A stretch of DNA of 64,000 nt, taken from the NCBI GenBank assembly GCA_903813345.2, contig CAIIXF020000012.1, positions 1,097,318 to 1,161,317 of the forward strand, given 5' to 3'. Shown here piece after piece: positions 1 through 11,900 of the stretch. The position numbers were made by a program, and so were the translations under genes. The notes below the pieces were generated by a model. It did no database searches. It saw nothing but the letters and a program-made list of their open reading frames with translations, and was not told the DNA's origin. Numbering within the stretch: the stretch's first letter is position 1; every line of letters starts with the position of its first letter. Source of the DNA: Owenia fusiformis (Eukaryota > Annelida > Polychaeta > Sabellida > Oweniidae).

Positions 1-16
1 TGACAGAATTGATATG

Positions 17-190
17 AACATTTGAAATGCACTTACTCAAGGGACAAAAACATTTGAAATGCCCTGACACATGGGACATGGACATTTGAAATGCCCTTAC
101 ACATGGGATATGAACATTTGAAACACCCTGACACATGGGACATGAACATTTGCAATGCCCTTACACAAGGGACATGAACATTTGAAATGC
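17..190. repeat. Minisatellite, about 32-bp unit, 5-6 copies
   Basis: The motif ACATTTGAAATGC recurs about every 32 bases, followed alternately by a CCCTGACACATGGG or CCCTTACACATGGG type segment, so neighbouring units look like a dimer. Open frames across it are by-products of the repeat. Confidence 0.85.
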
Positions 191-2041
191 TCTGACTAAA
201 AGAGGATTCATTACAATTAACAGACACATGAATATATTTAGGCCTCAGGGTGACCTGTACTGTCATGAAAGTTGACGTTTTTGCAAAAAGACTATCCCAG
301 CATGCTATCTGTCATTTTATATGACTTACATCATAATTTTGGTTCATCTTTCCAATGGTAGCTTTCACTGCCAATCAACTCAGACACTGCAGTGGCAGTT
401 TAGGAAACATTCTGATATATATTTCCAGTAAATTACCAAACAAAATTCTGGTGATATTCTATGATCTGTCTCAAAATCATTTGCCTCATTAACAAAAAAC
501 ACAAAATGCATCCAATTAACAAAGATTTCCATTGCAAGGAACACATACTTGTTATAATTACTTATTTGATTTCAACAAGAGCTGAAACACTTTCATGATA
601 AGTAAGTATTGATTCATAGATCCAGCGCACTTGGGCCCTGGCTTATTGACCAGTTCAGCTAATCACCAATAAAAGAAAAAACACATTATTTATAAAAGGC
701 ACAATGTGGTGTAATATTTCATCTGCCAGATAACCGTAATGTTCTATTATAGCCATATAATCCGAGGTAATGTCTAATAAGTCTTCCAGGTTGGAATTAC
801 TTATTGAATAAAGCTGTAAGATTATGAAACTGTCAACCCAGGCATCTTTATTCATTATCTTCAATCCCATATTTTACCCTTTGTTTACCCATTTTTTATC
901 CTATCATATATCCCTGTTTGGCATTTATTGGCCATTTTCATTACCATCTGTTCGTATTCATTATCGCCCATCATGTTTTGAGCAATTTTTCATTATCTGG
1001 TTATTACTTTTTCATTATCATGTTTTTGTTATTATTAAAAACTTATTTTCACCTTATGTTTTGATTAATATCCAGTCAAACCCATGTTGTTTTGATTTTT
1101 GCAGCCATACCTTTTTGTGACCAGTGTTGCCATTCAGTGTCTGTAACATATTTCACTGAAGAGGTTCATTGGGTAGATTATTTAATGCATAAAGCTAGTT
1201 ATTGGAGAGGTTAAGCTTTGGATATATAATCGAAACTGAACCTGTACGTATCACTCGACCATATACAAATTCATGTAGCCTTCTCATATAAATAGCCGTT
1301 CAAATCCAGTGTTTGTTTAGACTACACCATAGCGTGTAATGATTCTATAGTATGTCATTGATGCGGTTTTATAGCTGGTTTTCTAATACATATTTTAAAC
1401 GAGCTCGTTTCGTAAGATTTTTGGCGCTAAATCATGCATGACATACATCATCGTGTTCAGCAAGAATTCAACTGTGCATCGAAATCAAAATTTACAGCAT
1501 AGTGTTCAAAAGACACGAGTAAAATGGTTCACGTTGACCCAACGTCAAATTTCAAATCTCCCGTTCTAAACCCGAAACTCTGAAGCTGAAAGAGTATCTG
1601 AAGTAGACTAAGCGCGCATAAAACTATGAGCGCTCGATACATTCCTTTGTTAATTTTTGTACTTTGCGTTCACGGTTGCGTTGTAAAAAACATCGATAGC
1701 TTAACCTCTCAACTGTCCTTACACTACCCGAAAAGACTTACATATTTGACATTTTGGTTGCTTTCATATTGTTACACTTTATTTTTGTAACTGTTTTCAG
1801 TAACAAACTGGTAGCATTTACATGTTAATGCACTTTGTTAGTATATTTGACTTTTCATGTTCAGCATTCTTCTCCTTAATGATCTCCATGAATTGAATAA
1901 AAATACCTTTGGAAAATGTCTCACCCCATATTCTTTTTTCCATTCAGAACTGTTGCGGGGAAACAGAAACTAAAACCATGCCTCAATATATAGATAACAT
2001 TAAGACAACCCTCTCATCCATTTACTTATGCAGTCTTACCT

Positions 2042-2165
2042 TAACCCTGAACCATTTGGTCAATGAGAATACTTCCTCCAGTCCTCTTTAGGGTCTTTAA
2101 GGTATTTGGCTAGTGGGAATACTTCCCCCAGTTCCCTTTAGGGCCTTGAAGGTATTTGGCTAATG
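2042..2165. repeat. Two-copy tandem duplication, about 60 bp
   Basis: Two adjacent copies share the core GGGAATACTTCC..CCAGT, then CTTTAGGG and AAGGTATTTGGCTA. There is no coding content. Confidence 0.7.
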
Positions 2166-2553
2166 GGAAGACACAAACTCTTTTTGGAGATTGGGAAATC
2201 AAAATGAACTCAAAGGGCAGCCCATTGGCACTGACCATAATTGAATTTTCAACATAGAGCTCCAAAGTAAATGCAATTGTGCGATGCTGTAATAATATTA
2301 TGCCTTGAAGTATCAACCCCCATGACATACATCAAAGTTATTCCACTCTTCATAATGAATCCTATCTATCCTTTATGACAGTGACAGCCTCCTCCAGTTG
2401 GCAACATCAATGTCATGTATAGACACTTGAGTAGCTTATCAGTTCAAGCCATCCCTGGAAGTACTTGGCACACACTTCATAGTAGTCAATATACATGTAC
2501 TGGTTCTCATACTGGTAGTGGAGCATCAGAGGTCTTGTGTCTCCTTTCGTTGT

Positions 2554-2607
2554 GACCCCCCCCCCCTTCCCTACATATCTTACTGAGGTAAAGTGGGGGG
2601 GGGGGTC
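2554..2607. repeat. Short inverted repeat with C-run and G-run arms
   Basis: GACCCCC followed by a long C run is matched ~50 bases later by a G run ending GGGGGTC, with a short spacer. Similar poly-G/C segments occur at 8090, 8970, 46075 and 52590, so this may be the remnant of a small dispersed element. Confidence 0.5.
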
Positions 2608-3062
2608 TAGAAACATTTTTTCCCTCTGAACTGCAATATAGCAGCTAGTATGCAGACAACAACCATTTCTGCCAGGGTTTCATGATTTTACCATCTTATA
2701 TTATAATCTGGTTTGGCATTCCAAAGTTAGGCATCTGAAGGTCAAAGGAATTCTTGAGTCCCTGAAAAAACAGTCTCGTTTCAAGCCCTGTCCCACCCCA
2801 TCCCATCAACGAGAATAAGGAGTGCTGGGGCAGCACCTTTATGCAAGACTAGACATGGCATATAATTAACCAATTCTCATTTGCCACTTTGATTATCCCA
2901 GCTCCATACCTTGGAATTCCAATACCCAATTAAGCATATATTCCAACTCTATTGATCACATATAATCTAATTCTCCTTAATCTTCCAATATTCTCATCTG
3001 AATGCATTTTTCAGTCTAGCAATTTGTCTCTTTGAAAAAGAAAAATCCAGTGGGGCGCAATA

Positions 3063-3251
3063 CAGTAAAATCTGCCTAATCTGAAGGTTACTAGGACAAG
3101 CTTAAAGTGTTCTTAAAGTGTTCAGATTAGCAGGTGTTCACATTTCAGGGTTTATAAATATGACAATTGAACAAAAATATTTAGGATGGACAAAAGTGTT
3201 CACATCGGGAGGTGTTCAGATTAGAGAGGTGTTTGGATATAGGTTTCACTG
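3063..3251. mobile_element. Small TIR element (MITE), CAGTRAAACCTG family
   Basis: It begins CAGTAAAATCTGCC and ends AGGTTTCACTG, the reverse complement of a CAGTGAAACCT start, and is flanked by TA on both sides. The subterminal GTTCAGATTAG motif is shared with related copies at 7149, 12779, 28766, 34289 and 40556. The TA target site and CAGT termini fit the Tc1/mariner superfamily, possibly a pogo/Tigger-like group; that assignment is inference. There is no coding capacity. Confidence 0.7.
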
Positions 3252-3528
3252 TAGTATGCTAGGTCCCACAATGATATTGATTTAGTGCTCAGAGAATTGC
3301 AATTGATAAATTGTTTACGCCTCTTTTCATGTCAGATTCTTGATATAGTGACTCTCTGAAATATCCAACTACTTTATTAAATGCTTTTAGGTGCAGGGTG
3401 CGTGGGTTCACTTGTAAATTAGAAGGTTATACACATTTTGAGAAGTAAAGGTGCCCAATTAAGAACTATTTGAATACATTGAAGCAAGTGGGTGTAATAA
3501 TGCCTGATGACATTTTGAAAATAGGCTT

Positions 3529-3716
3529 GCACCCACCTGAAAATCAATTTGCACACCCACTTGAAAATCAATTTGTACACCCACTTGAAAATCAATTTGT
3601 ACACCCACCTGAAAATCAATTTGCACACCCACCTGAAAATCAATTTGCTCACCCACCTGAAAATCAATTTGCACACCCACTTGAAAATCAATTTGCACAA
3701 CCACTTGAAAATTAGA
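3529..3716. repeat. 24-bp minisatellite, 8 copies
   Basis: GAAAATCAATTTG recurs every 24 bases from 3539 to 3707, alternating with CACCCACYT. Because 24 is divisible by three, several frames stay open through the array; they are repeat artefacts, not genes. Confidence 0.9.
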
Positions 3717-4185
3717 AGATTCATCAAAAATGGAATCATTTGAAGAGAATTTTGCACCCACCTGAGTAATAAAATTACGTAGAAATGACTTTTAATTTGA
3801 TTGTTTGAAAGATTGTTTCATTGATCGGTTGATTAATTGTTTGTTACTGTGATATTTTTCCCTCAAGACTACAAACAGCATCCATGATTATCATCTGAAT
3901 ATCAGAGCCTCTGACTGACAGACATTCTGGTATTGAAAAATTGCTTTTCATACCAGTCATCCATGACAAGGGTCACCCTGCCACTGTCATCCATGACAAG
4001 GGTCACTCTACCACTCTATCTTGGATTTCCTAAGAATAACTGAAATCATAAACAATCACAATGTAGAGAGTATTGTTAAATGCGAAGCTGATTTATTATG
4101 TTAGATATTTTTATTTATTTCAACCAGCTGGTTCACTTCTAGTTTTTCACAGACTGGATTTACAATAAAAATAAACACATAAGTA

Positions 4186-4745
4186 CAATAAATACAAAAT
4201 AATAAGTACAATAGATACAGACAGATATAAACAGATAAGTGTGAACAGACATGTAGAATAAGTATAAACAGATATGTACAGAAGGACAGATATGTACAAT
4301 AAGTATAAACAGATATGTACAAAGAGTATAAACAGATATGTACAAAAAGTATAAACAGATGTGTACAGAAGGACAGATATGTACAAAAGTATAAACAGAT
4401 ATGTACAAAGAGTATAAACAGATATGTACAAAAAGTATAAACAGATGTGTACAATAAGTATAAACAGATATGTACAGAAGGACAGATATGTACAAAAGTA
4501 TAAACAGATATGTACAAAGAGTATAAACAGATATGTACAAAAAGTATAAACAGATATGTACAAAAAGTATAAACAGATGTGTACAGAAGGACAGATATGT
4601 ACAAAAGTATAAACAGATATGTACAAAAAGTGTAAACAGATATTTACAGAAGGACAGATATGTACAATAAGTATAAATTGATATATTTAAAAAGTATAAA
4701 CAGATATGAACAATACAAACAGATATATACAATAAGTATAAACAT
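4186..4745. repeat. Minisatellite of AGTATAAACAGATATGTACA-type units
   Basis: AGTATAAACAGATATGTACA recurs at about 20-22 base intervals with an intermittent shorter GAAGGACAGATATGTACA variant, for about 550 bases. Three long overlapping minus-strand frames across it are low-complexity by-products. Confidence 0.9.
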
Positions 4746-5799
4746 ATTTCTTCTTCCAGTCTAATATTGAATATTTTATGTAATGCACTACTTCATTATC
4801 TCTAATAGTTATATCAGCTGCATCTCATTTTCCAAAGTAAATTATCAAGCTATGTCAACTTTCACTTCATTACCATGTAATTTACAATGCAGGATTACCA
4901 GATATAACTCTTGTAAAATCTTATCTCGGAATTTCAAGGTCATATAGCTTGTATTAGAATCAGAAGCTCTAATTTTTGACAAATCTGAGTAGAGACAGGA
5001 GGGGCATCCTAGGACAAATTTACTAAACATATTTCTGATCAGCAGATGGAATTCTGAAGTTAATAATTTATAGCCATTTTACATCTCAAAAGTAAAGAAA
5101 ATGTTTTACAGTTGCCATTAAAAGATCCCTTGATGCTTCTGGTACCACTTCTCATATCATAAGTTGACTTTTGCCTCCACAGAATCTATGGTGCTTCAGG
5201 TTTCTATTCAAAGAGCATAACAGAGTTAAGTGACATGCTATCATTACATTGAGATTACCATTGGCTTTTTGTTTTGTATACTCTGTAAATGGGAATTCTT
5301 GAAGTATCAAGGTCAGGTCGGAACAACCTTCTTTCATCCTACTTACAACTGAAAGCTTATACATCAAGATAGTGCAGTGATGCAAGTTTGATGGAAATCA
5401 CATTGGAAACTTAGTATGGCTAATTCTTTGTATTAGTATTCTTCCCTATCGCTGATTTCAAAACATGAGATATTAAACCAAGGCAGAAATAAACCATCAA
5501 CAGATTCCTGTCATCTTCGTGTAATTATCCGCTTGTCTGTATTAATATAAATGAACAGGAACATGAGCTACATGTGAGACTTGATATGATAAATGAAGTA
5601 ATATTGCTGGAAAATTGATGTAATCCAGCTCCTTTGATGTAAATAGACTCATATGCTTTGTATCAGATTCTAATGAATTTCAGTTGCTATTCAATATTGT
5701 AAGTGTAGTCATATCCTGTTATCTTATAGGCAGGTTGTGTTTTGGTTTAAAGGTCCATCGTCTTTGGTGCAATAGTGGTCTTTGGCACAAGTTGTATCA

Positions 5800-5925
5800 A
5801 AAATCCAATTTTCACATCTTGTTATATACATCAGTATATCTTTCACCAAGATTTTTTTTCACGAAAATCTTCGTAGTAAAAAAAGCCAATCGACACTGCA
5901 GAACTACCTTAAAGGCTATTTGAGT
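5800..5925. repeat. Dispersed repeat, related copy at 57545-57640
   Basis: TCAGTATATCTTTCAC, CTTCGTAG, AAAAAAG, TCGACA and CTACCTTAA occur in the same order here and near 57550-57635. The two copies are diverged, non-coding and of unknown class. Confidence 0.5.
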
Positions 5926-7148
5926 CAGGGCATTTTAACACTGAACGTGACAAGAACATTGAACATTTTTCTGGATCAGGTGTTGCATTTGTTAAAATAG
6001 AACAACGTGATTAGCTTTAGTGCTTGGTAATAATTTGACATTTTAGATATAATATGAAACATGTTACATCATATTCCTTTTAATAAATTATATATATAAA
6101 TAGAGAAAACCTACGTACCATTTGACATTTTGATATTTGACAATTTAGATATGAAACTAGTTCCATCAAATTCCTTCTAATAAATATAGAGAGACAAAGT
6201 TCTAATTTAAGATGTGGCTGCAGTATTGCATCTTCAAAAGAGGGAGAAAAAACAGACAAACAAACAAACAAACAAACAACAAGAAAAAATGAGCAATATT
6301 CTGGTATAACCCATGTTGTAAGGCATAGCAGCTACAAGTTAGTTCCAAAAGGAAATGGTCATATAATAAATTAGATAATAACCTCATCCTATTTCTCATT
6401 ACTTTGTGTGTATATAATTTCCTGGTCATAAAACCTCTAAAGCCATAATTATAACATGTTATATGCAGCTAAAAGGCTCGTAATAGTGATTGAAAAGCTA
6501 CATCGAGACAATATGTCTACATTTTCAGGATACAGCATCGGCTACTTGTTCTTTTTTAGAAAGATTGTCTAAGTTTTATCATGACATGAAGACATTTTGT
6601 ATTCTGAAGCCCTCATCTCACCACTCCAGCTTTCAAGCAACACACCTTGTTAAAAGTATGTTATATGGTAATTGGATGGAACCAGTCTATAGAGTACCAT
6701 AAAGAGACTATATTCCATTATGACATGACAAAGTTGTTTTTTATTGAAAATGGATAAGAACACCTCCATATATCTGAAGTATGAATTCTGCATTTGGAGG
6801 ATGTTAGATTATATATTGAGACCATTTGTCACCTCGTTTTATTTCTCATCATAACAAAGAGAGCTTCATCTACTCTCTTTGAACTGTAAATATCCTTTGA
6901 TCTAACATCACCCAGTCAGATAAGCTCTACCAAAATTAGCTACCCAATCAGAATTGCTGTCACATATTTATATATGGCTTTATAAAAATGCATTTCTTTC
7001 ATATTCAAACTCCAATGAAATCCCAAAACCCTATTTTTAGGTCACATATCAGCATCAACTATAAATTTGTCTGTAATAGTCAGAGAGTAGTTATTGCTAC
7101 TAGTTTCTGGTTCACAGGTTATTGACTTGAATCCACAAAATGTCAAGA

Positions 7149-7676
7149 CAGTGAAACCTGCATAGACCGAACACCTCTCCAATCTGAACACCTATAAATG
7201 TGAACACTTATTGGCCTCAATTCTGTTAGTTTCCATTGACTCCCATATTCAGAAAACATTTGAATCATGTGAGCACCTCCATATCTGAACAATTTTGGAC
7301 CTGGTTGTATTCAGATTAGACAGTCCTGGTTGTGTTCAGATTAGACAGTCCTGGTTGTGTACAGATTAGACAGTCCTGGTTGTGTTCAGATCAGACAGTC
7401 CTGGTTGTTGTCAGATTAGACAGTCCTGGTTGTGTTCAGATTAGACAGTCCTGGTTGTGTACAGATTAGACAGTCCTGGTTGTGTTCAGATTAGACAGTC
7501 CTGGTTATGTTCAGATTAGACAGTCCTGGTTATGTTCAGATTAGACAGTCCTGGTTGTGTTCAGATTAGACAGTCCTGGTTGTGTTCAGATACAGTCCTG
7601 GTTGTATTCAGCTTAGACAGTCCCGGTTGTTGTCAGATTAGACAGTCCCGGTTGTCAGATTAGACAGGTTTTACTG
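7149..7676. mobile_element. CAGTRAAACCTG-family TIR element swollen by an internal 25-bp minisatellite
   Basis: The left end is CAGTGAAACCTG and the right end AGGTTTTACTG, as in the 170-200 bp relatives. This copy is over 500 bp because 7300-7660 consists of about 14 tandem 25-bp units containing TTCAGATTAGACAGTCCTGG. The unit matches the element's own subterminal sequence just inside its right end (CAGATTAGACAGG), so the array arose by amplification of the transposon end. Confidence 0.75.
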
Positions 7677-8028
7677 TATAATCAATCATATCAATACTGT
7701 CTTGGGGTGTTGGATTACAATGCAATCTATTCATAAGCCTTCAATTTCCTGAAATATGACAGAAACAAATATTTATATTGTATTTCTTACTAAAGTCTTG
7801 TTGATCAGGATACCATAGTTCTTTCAAGATATGAATCGGCTTGAAATTATGTGATTTTTAACATAATATTTTTGATACTACCTAATTTGTACCAACTTTG
7901 TTCACTTGGCTTATGCCATTCTGATACTCAGACCATCTCTGCAATGCACAAGAAGGAAACTGAGAGAAGGCTGTGATATCTCACAATGGGCTAATGCAGT
8001 GGGGATAGAATTTGGAGGCAAAATCATG

Positions 8029-8116
8029 GGCGGATCTGGAAATTTGAAATCTGAAAAAATCTTTTGGGCTAAAATGTTTTTTTGCTTGCCCCCCCCCCCT
8101 TATTCGAATTCGCCAG
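8029..8116. mobile_element. Small inverted-repeat element with GGGCGGATC-type end
   Basis: It starts near CATGGGCGGATCTGG and ends ...AATTCGCCAGTG with a long C run near the right end. The termini resemble those of the 311-bp insertion at 52575-52885. No coding content. Confidence 0.4.
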
Positions 8117-8791
8117 TGAAACAATATGACCCCTAGGGCCCTACACTGTAAATGAAGAATGTGCGTAGAAGTATTTGCTTCACAGCCTTCTGTGTCGGTC
8201 CTCGTACATAGAAACATATTAATGATTACAAAATGTGGATCAGATTACAATAATAGGGATCGGAATGATATTTACATGTTTTGTTTTGTAAAACCATATT
8301 GTTCTCTTGCATGTCTTATGAGAGGTTAGGAATTAGGCATGTGTTTCCATTGCCTTTGTAGTCTATTGTGTGCCAGACCACACACATAACCACCTTATGT
8401 AGTTCCGATGTGTGCCAGTTTTTCATATGGCAACCTCAAAGGATTTAAATGTTTACATCTTTAAGAATCCATTTTTCCAGTGTCGTCCCTGGAGTTTTTC
8501 GCATGGATGTAAAGCTCTCGATTTCAAAATTCTCACCAAAATATATCAAACTAGTGCCTGTTTTTATGTTTTTCTCATCTTCAGTGAGATACAAAATAAT
8601 TTTCAGGTGGAAGATAGCCTCTTTCCAAAACCCTTGTGGGTACAGCATCTACTTGCTTGTATATTGGGGAGAGTACTCGTACCATTGTTTGACTTAACAA
8701 TATGGTATATCTCAGAGGAAAAGATTACTGGTTTTCCTTCCATCTTGCTCAACCATATTTTTAATTTCATGTTTTAAATGTTTAATTTCAG

Positions 8792-8924
8792 AGAAAGAGT
8801 CGTGAGGAGAGCCATGGAGAAGGAAGTGGGGTGGAGATTATTACAAATGAACCTTATGAGGATGGCCCAGGGGGAAGTGGGCAGTACACATTCAAAGTCT
8901 ACCATATAGGCAGTCATCTACCAG
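8792..8924 (+). CDS. PITPNM: PITPNM exon (here E1): start of PITP domain
   Basis: The acceptor ...TTTCAG precedes AGAAAGAGT, and the donor is CCAG|GTAAGT, phase 1. It encodes 44 residues including [23 protein letters not shown]. The Thr and Lys of QYTFK align with the phosphatidylinositol-headgroup Thr/Lys of PITP proteins. Confidence 0.93.
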
Positions 8925-11900
8925 GTAAGTTGAATTGCAGGCCTGTAGCCAGCTTTTGCAAAGGGGAGGGGGGGGGGGCATTTTTTGGAAAATTACAGGC
9001 ATCAAAGCCAATTTAGCCAAAAATCACTTGAAAGTGCTGAAAATGGTAAAAACTCCATTATTTTGAAAGAATTTTTGGCTCTGGGGAATTAGCTCAAATC
9101 CCCTAAACTGAGTTATAAGTCCATGCCAAAGGCCAAAGAGGATAAGTCACATTGCCCCCTTCCCATTCTCCTCTTGTTGCATTGTGGTAAGCACCTTCCC
9201 CATATCTGTCCTTACAAGCATCTATGAAACAACAGAGAGAATGATGTGTGATATGATAAGATATGATATGATATGATACAATACAATATGACATGACATA
9301 GCATGACACTTTCAAAAATGAACTTGGACTGCCTATGAACATAGACTCTTTAACCTTGGCCTGGGCACAATCAGAATTAGAAATCAGAAAATGAATTGAT
9401 AGTTAGAGTCATTGAATGTAATACTCAGATATAGCTTTTTGTATATGGAAAGCAGATTGTTCAGGGTATCAAGAAACTAGCCTTTAAAAACTAATTATAT
9501 AAAATTGATCAAAACAAACCAAATGCATGTAGAGATTGAATGAACTTTGTTCTCCAAACTATTATTCATCTTGTCTTAATGCGTATGGAGTTTCATAAAA
9601 AACAAATTAGCCAAAGATCCATACTCAGAATGTACACTCTCCTTCATAAGTTTGAACATCTCATAGCTCGTTTATGGTAATGTAACGACCCTTGGGCACG
9701 TCCGTCAGGGAGCTGTAGTGTACCGAGCCAGATACTAGACTCGAAAAAGAGTGTGCTAAATTCAATGCCCCCTACGGGAATAGACCTAGGACCTTCCGCT
9801 CTCAAGTCAGACGCTCTACCCCTGAGCCATAAGGGCTAGCCACTACAGCTGAGACTGTAGTAGCGACTTGCTATCGAAGGTCATTATAGTAATTTTGAAA
9901 GATCATCTTTGACAAAAATTCTTGAACTTTTGTAATTAGGAATAAAATTAAGATCCGAACATTGACATTGCTATCCAATTGAAAGTTCCAGTTGCCAAAC
10001 TTATGGAGGGGAGTGTAACTTCGAGAATAACCTTTCTGTAGATATATATCTTCCTATAAAGCAATATCTTGCGATGTCCCATGAAGAATATGAAGATTTA
10101 CAGTCTCTTGGGGTTAAGTACTCTTTCTACACTCATGGATTTGCATTTATTCCCCATTCACGGTACCTTCCAACGGAAATTACCATTCTCACACAGCCTT
10201 TATGTAATTTTTGTATAACTAATGAAATTATTGCATGTTTTTGCGTCGTGTGATAGCATTACGATGCGATATTCAAAGAGGATTATGGGAGTTTTGTTCG
10301 TAAGTGTTCTTTTATTGAAGCTAGATGATAATAATTATCGATCTTTTATTAAAGGGAATTGGCTTACATGGGAGACTTGAAAAATTACCAATTTGACTTT
10401 GATGTTCTTTACACTGCAATTTCTAATCTTAAAGGCTCCAATGAAGCATAAATGCCTTACTATTTAAAGCCTCACATCATTATAGTAGGACAATCTGTAC
10501 ATATTTTGTCATCGTGAGAGGGTCCATATATGGTAAATGACATTTAAAGACTTATACTATTCTTATAATATAATAAGACAATATGAATGCATCAATTTTT
10601 CATCTTAAAAGCTTATTCTAATATGATACGTGACATCACAATAGCTAGAACAATTGATTTACTGGTCTAAAATTCATAAATGCAAAAAGTTGTTTTTCTT
10701 GTCTGTTTATCATATTAGAATTGTAACAACGACCTCGATTTTACGATTTATGTCAAATATATGACCTCAAATTTTATTCTGGCCATTGCCAAAGACCTCA
10801 ATCGCTACGCGATTTCGATCTTTTAACAATGATCAGAATACAATTTTCGGTCATATATCACGCCATAAATCATAAAATCTCGGTCTTTATTCCTTAATTG
10901 AAACTTCCTGGGTGTATTATTTAGAACTTCATATCATTAGAACTTTATATCATTATTAAGTAGACTTCAACAATTATACTCTCCTTGATATAAATACAGA
11001 CTAAGACATCTTTGAGACGTTAATACAAATTCATTTTTAGGTTTGATATTTAATCCCACACATGAAAGCTAAAGATGCCTTAGAAATCCTAAACAGCTTT
11101 ATTAAAGGCCATTATAATTTGTATAATAATTAGACATTTAGAACAGTGTCAGTCAGTATCATGTTGCACCTCATGCCACTCCATTGAGAATGTAATAAAT
11201 AAAACTATATGCATTTGCAGAATGATAATTAGACGATAATAAATCAGAACAAAGGCCTTAATCATCTTCTCCATTGACATAATAATGCTTACTTAAGGGA
11301 AATTTCATTAGAGACCTGTACAGACTTGATAGAAGAATATCCAATTCCAGTAGCAATGCTAGCCTTTTTATTGCTCTTTTTCTATTGTGTGTTCTATTGT
11401 TGCCGTCTTTTGCTAATATGGGCCTGTGTCTCTGTATGTATCTGTGTTGGCGGGTACTGCAAACCTTGTTTCCAGGAAAACTAGTCCGTTCAACTTGGAA
11501 ATTTTATAGATGCAAGAGCAGACTAATGCCAACAACTGATGACAATAGGTTCTGGGCATGCTGGGTAAATTACGTGGTGATACTGACACTACCTTTTAAA
11601 TTTTCAAAAAACGATTGTGAAATTTTTATAGATGTAAGAGCAGACTAATGCCAACAACTGATTAGGTTCTGGGCATGCTGGGTAAAGCGATCACTTTGCT
11701 TCTTGTTAGCTTACTTCTGACTTGTTAACGAACAACTGGCAACTCAATATTGATGACAACATCATCTGAGAAACACTCAGAAGTATTTTCCATTGCAGAG
11801 ACAATCAATTGTTTGCTGTTTTCAAAGGATTCTGATTTGAAAGGGTTGATGAAAGAAATACTTTTCTTTGAAATCGTATTGATGAAGCTCTCCTTATATG

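Larger units (their letters stand above)
1..8791. other. Non-coding flank or first intron of PITPNM
   Basis: No exon of any recognised protein was found on either strand. The first coding exon of the PITPNM gene, which should encode the N-terminal ~30 residues of the PITP domain, is not visible here, so it probably lies before the window and this stretch is its first intron. Open frames up to about 120 codons (for example 8412-8777) have no recognisable domain, no coding bias and no splice context. The stretch holds the separately listed minisatellites and small inverted-repeat elements. Confidence 0.6.

Noticed and set aside
4101-4732. Three long overlapping minus-strand frames rich in YTFCTYLFIL-type repeats
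   Set aside because: They follow the 20-22 bp minisatellite and change frame with it; no start context, domain or splice support.
8412-8777. 121-codon plus-strand frame just before PITPNM exon 1 of the window
   Set aside because: No family resemblance; a competing frame overlaps on each strand. It lies in intron sequence and has no link to the PITP domain.
9681-9887. Genuine tRNA gene
   Set aside because: A and B boxes are present, but the flanks do not fold into acceptor and anticodon stems, the sequence is ~200 bases and it recurs at 49067; a SINE explains it.
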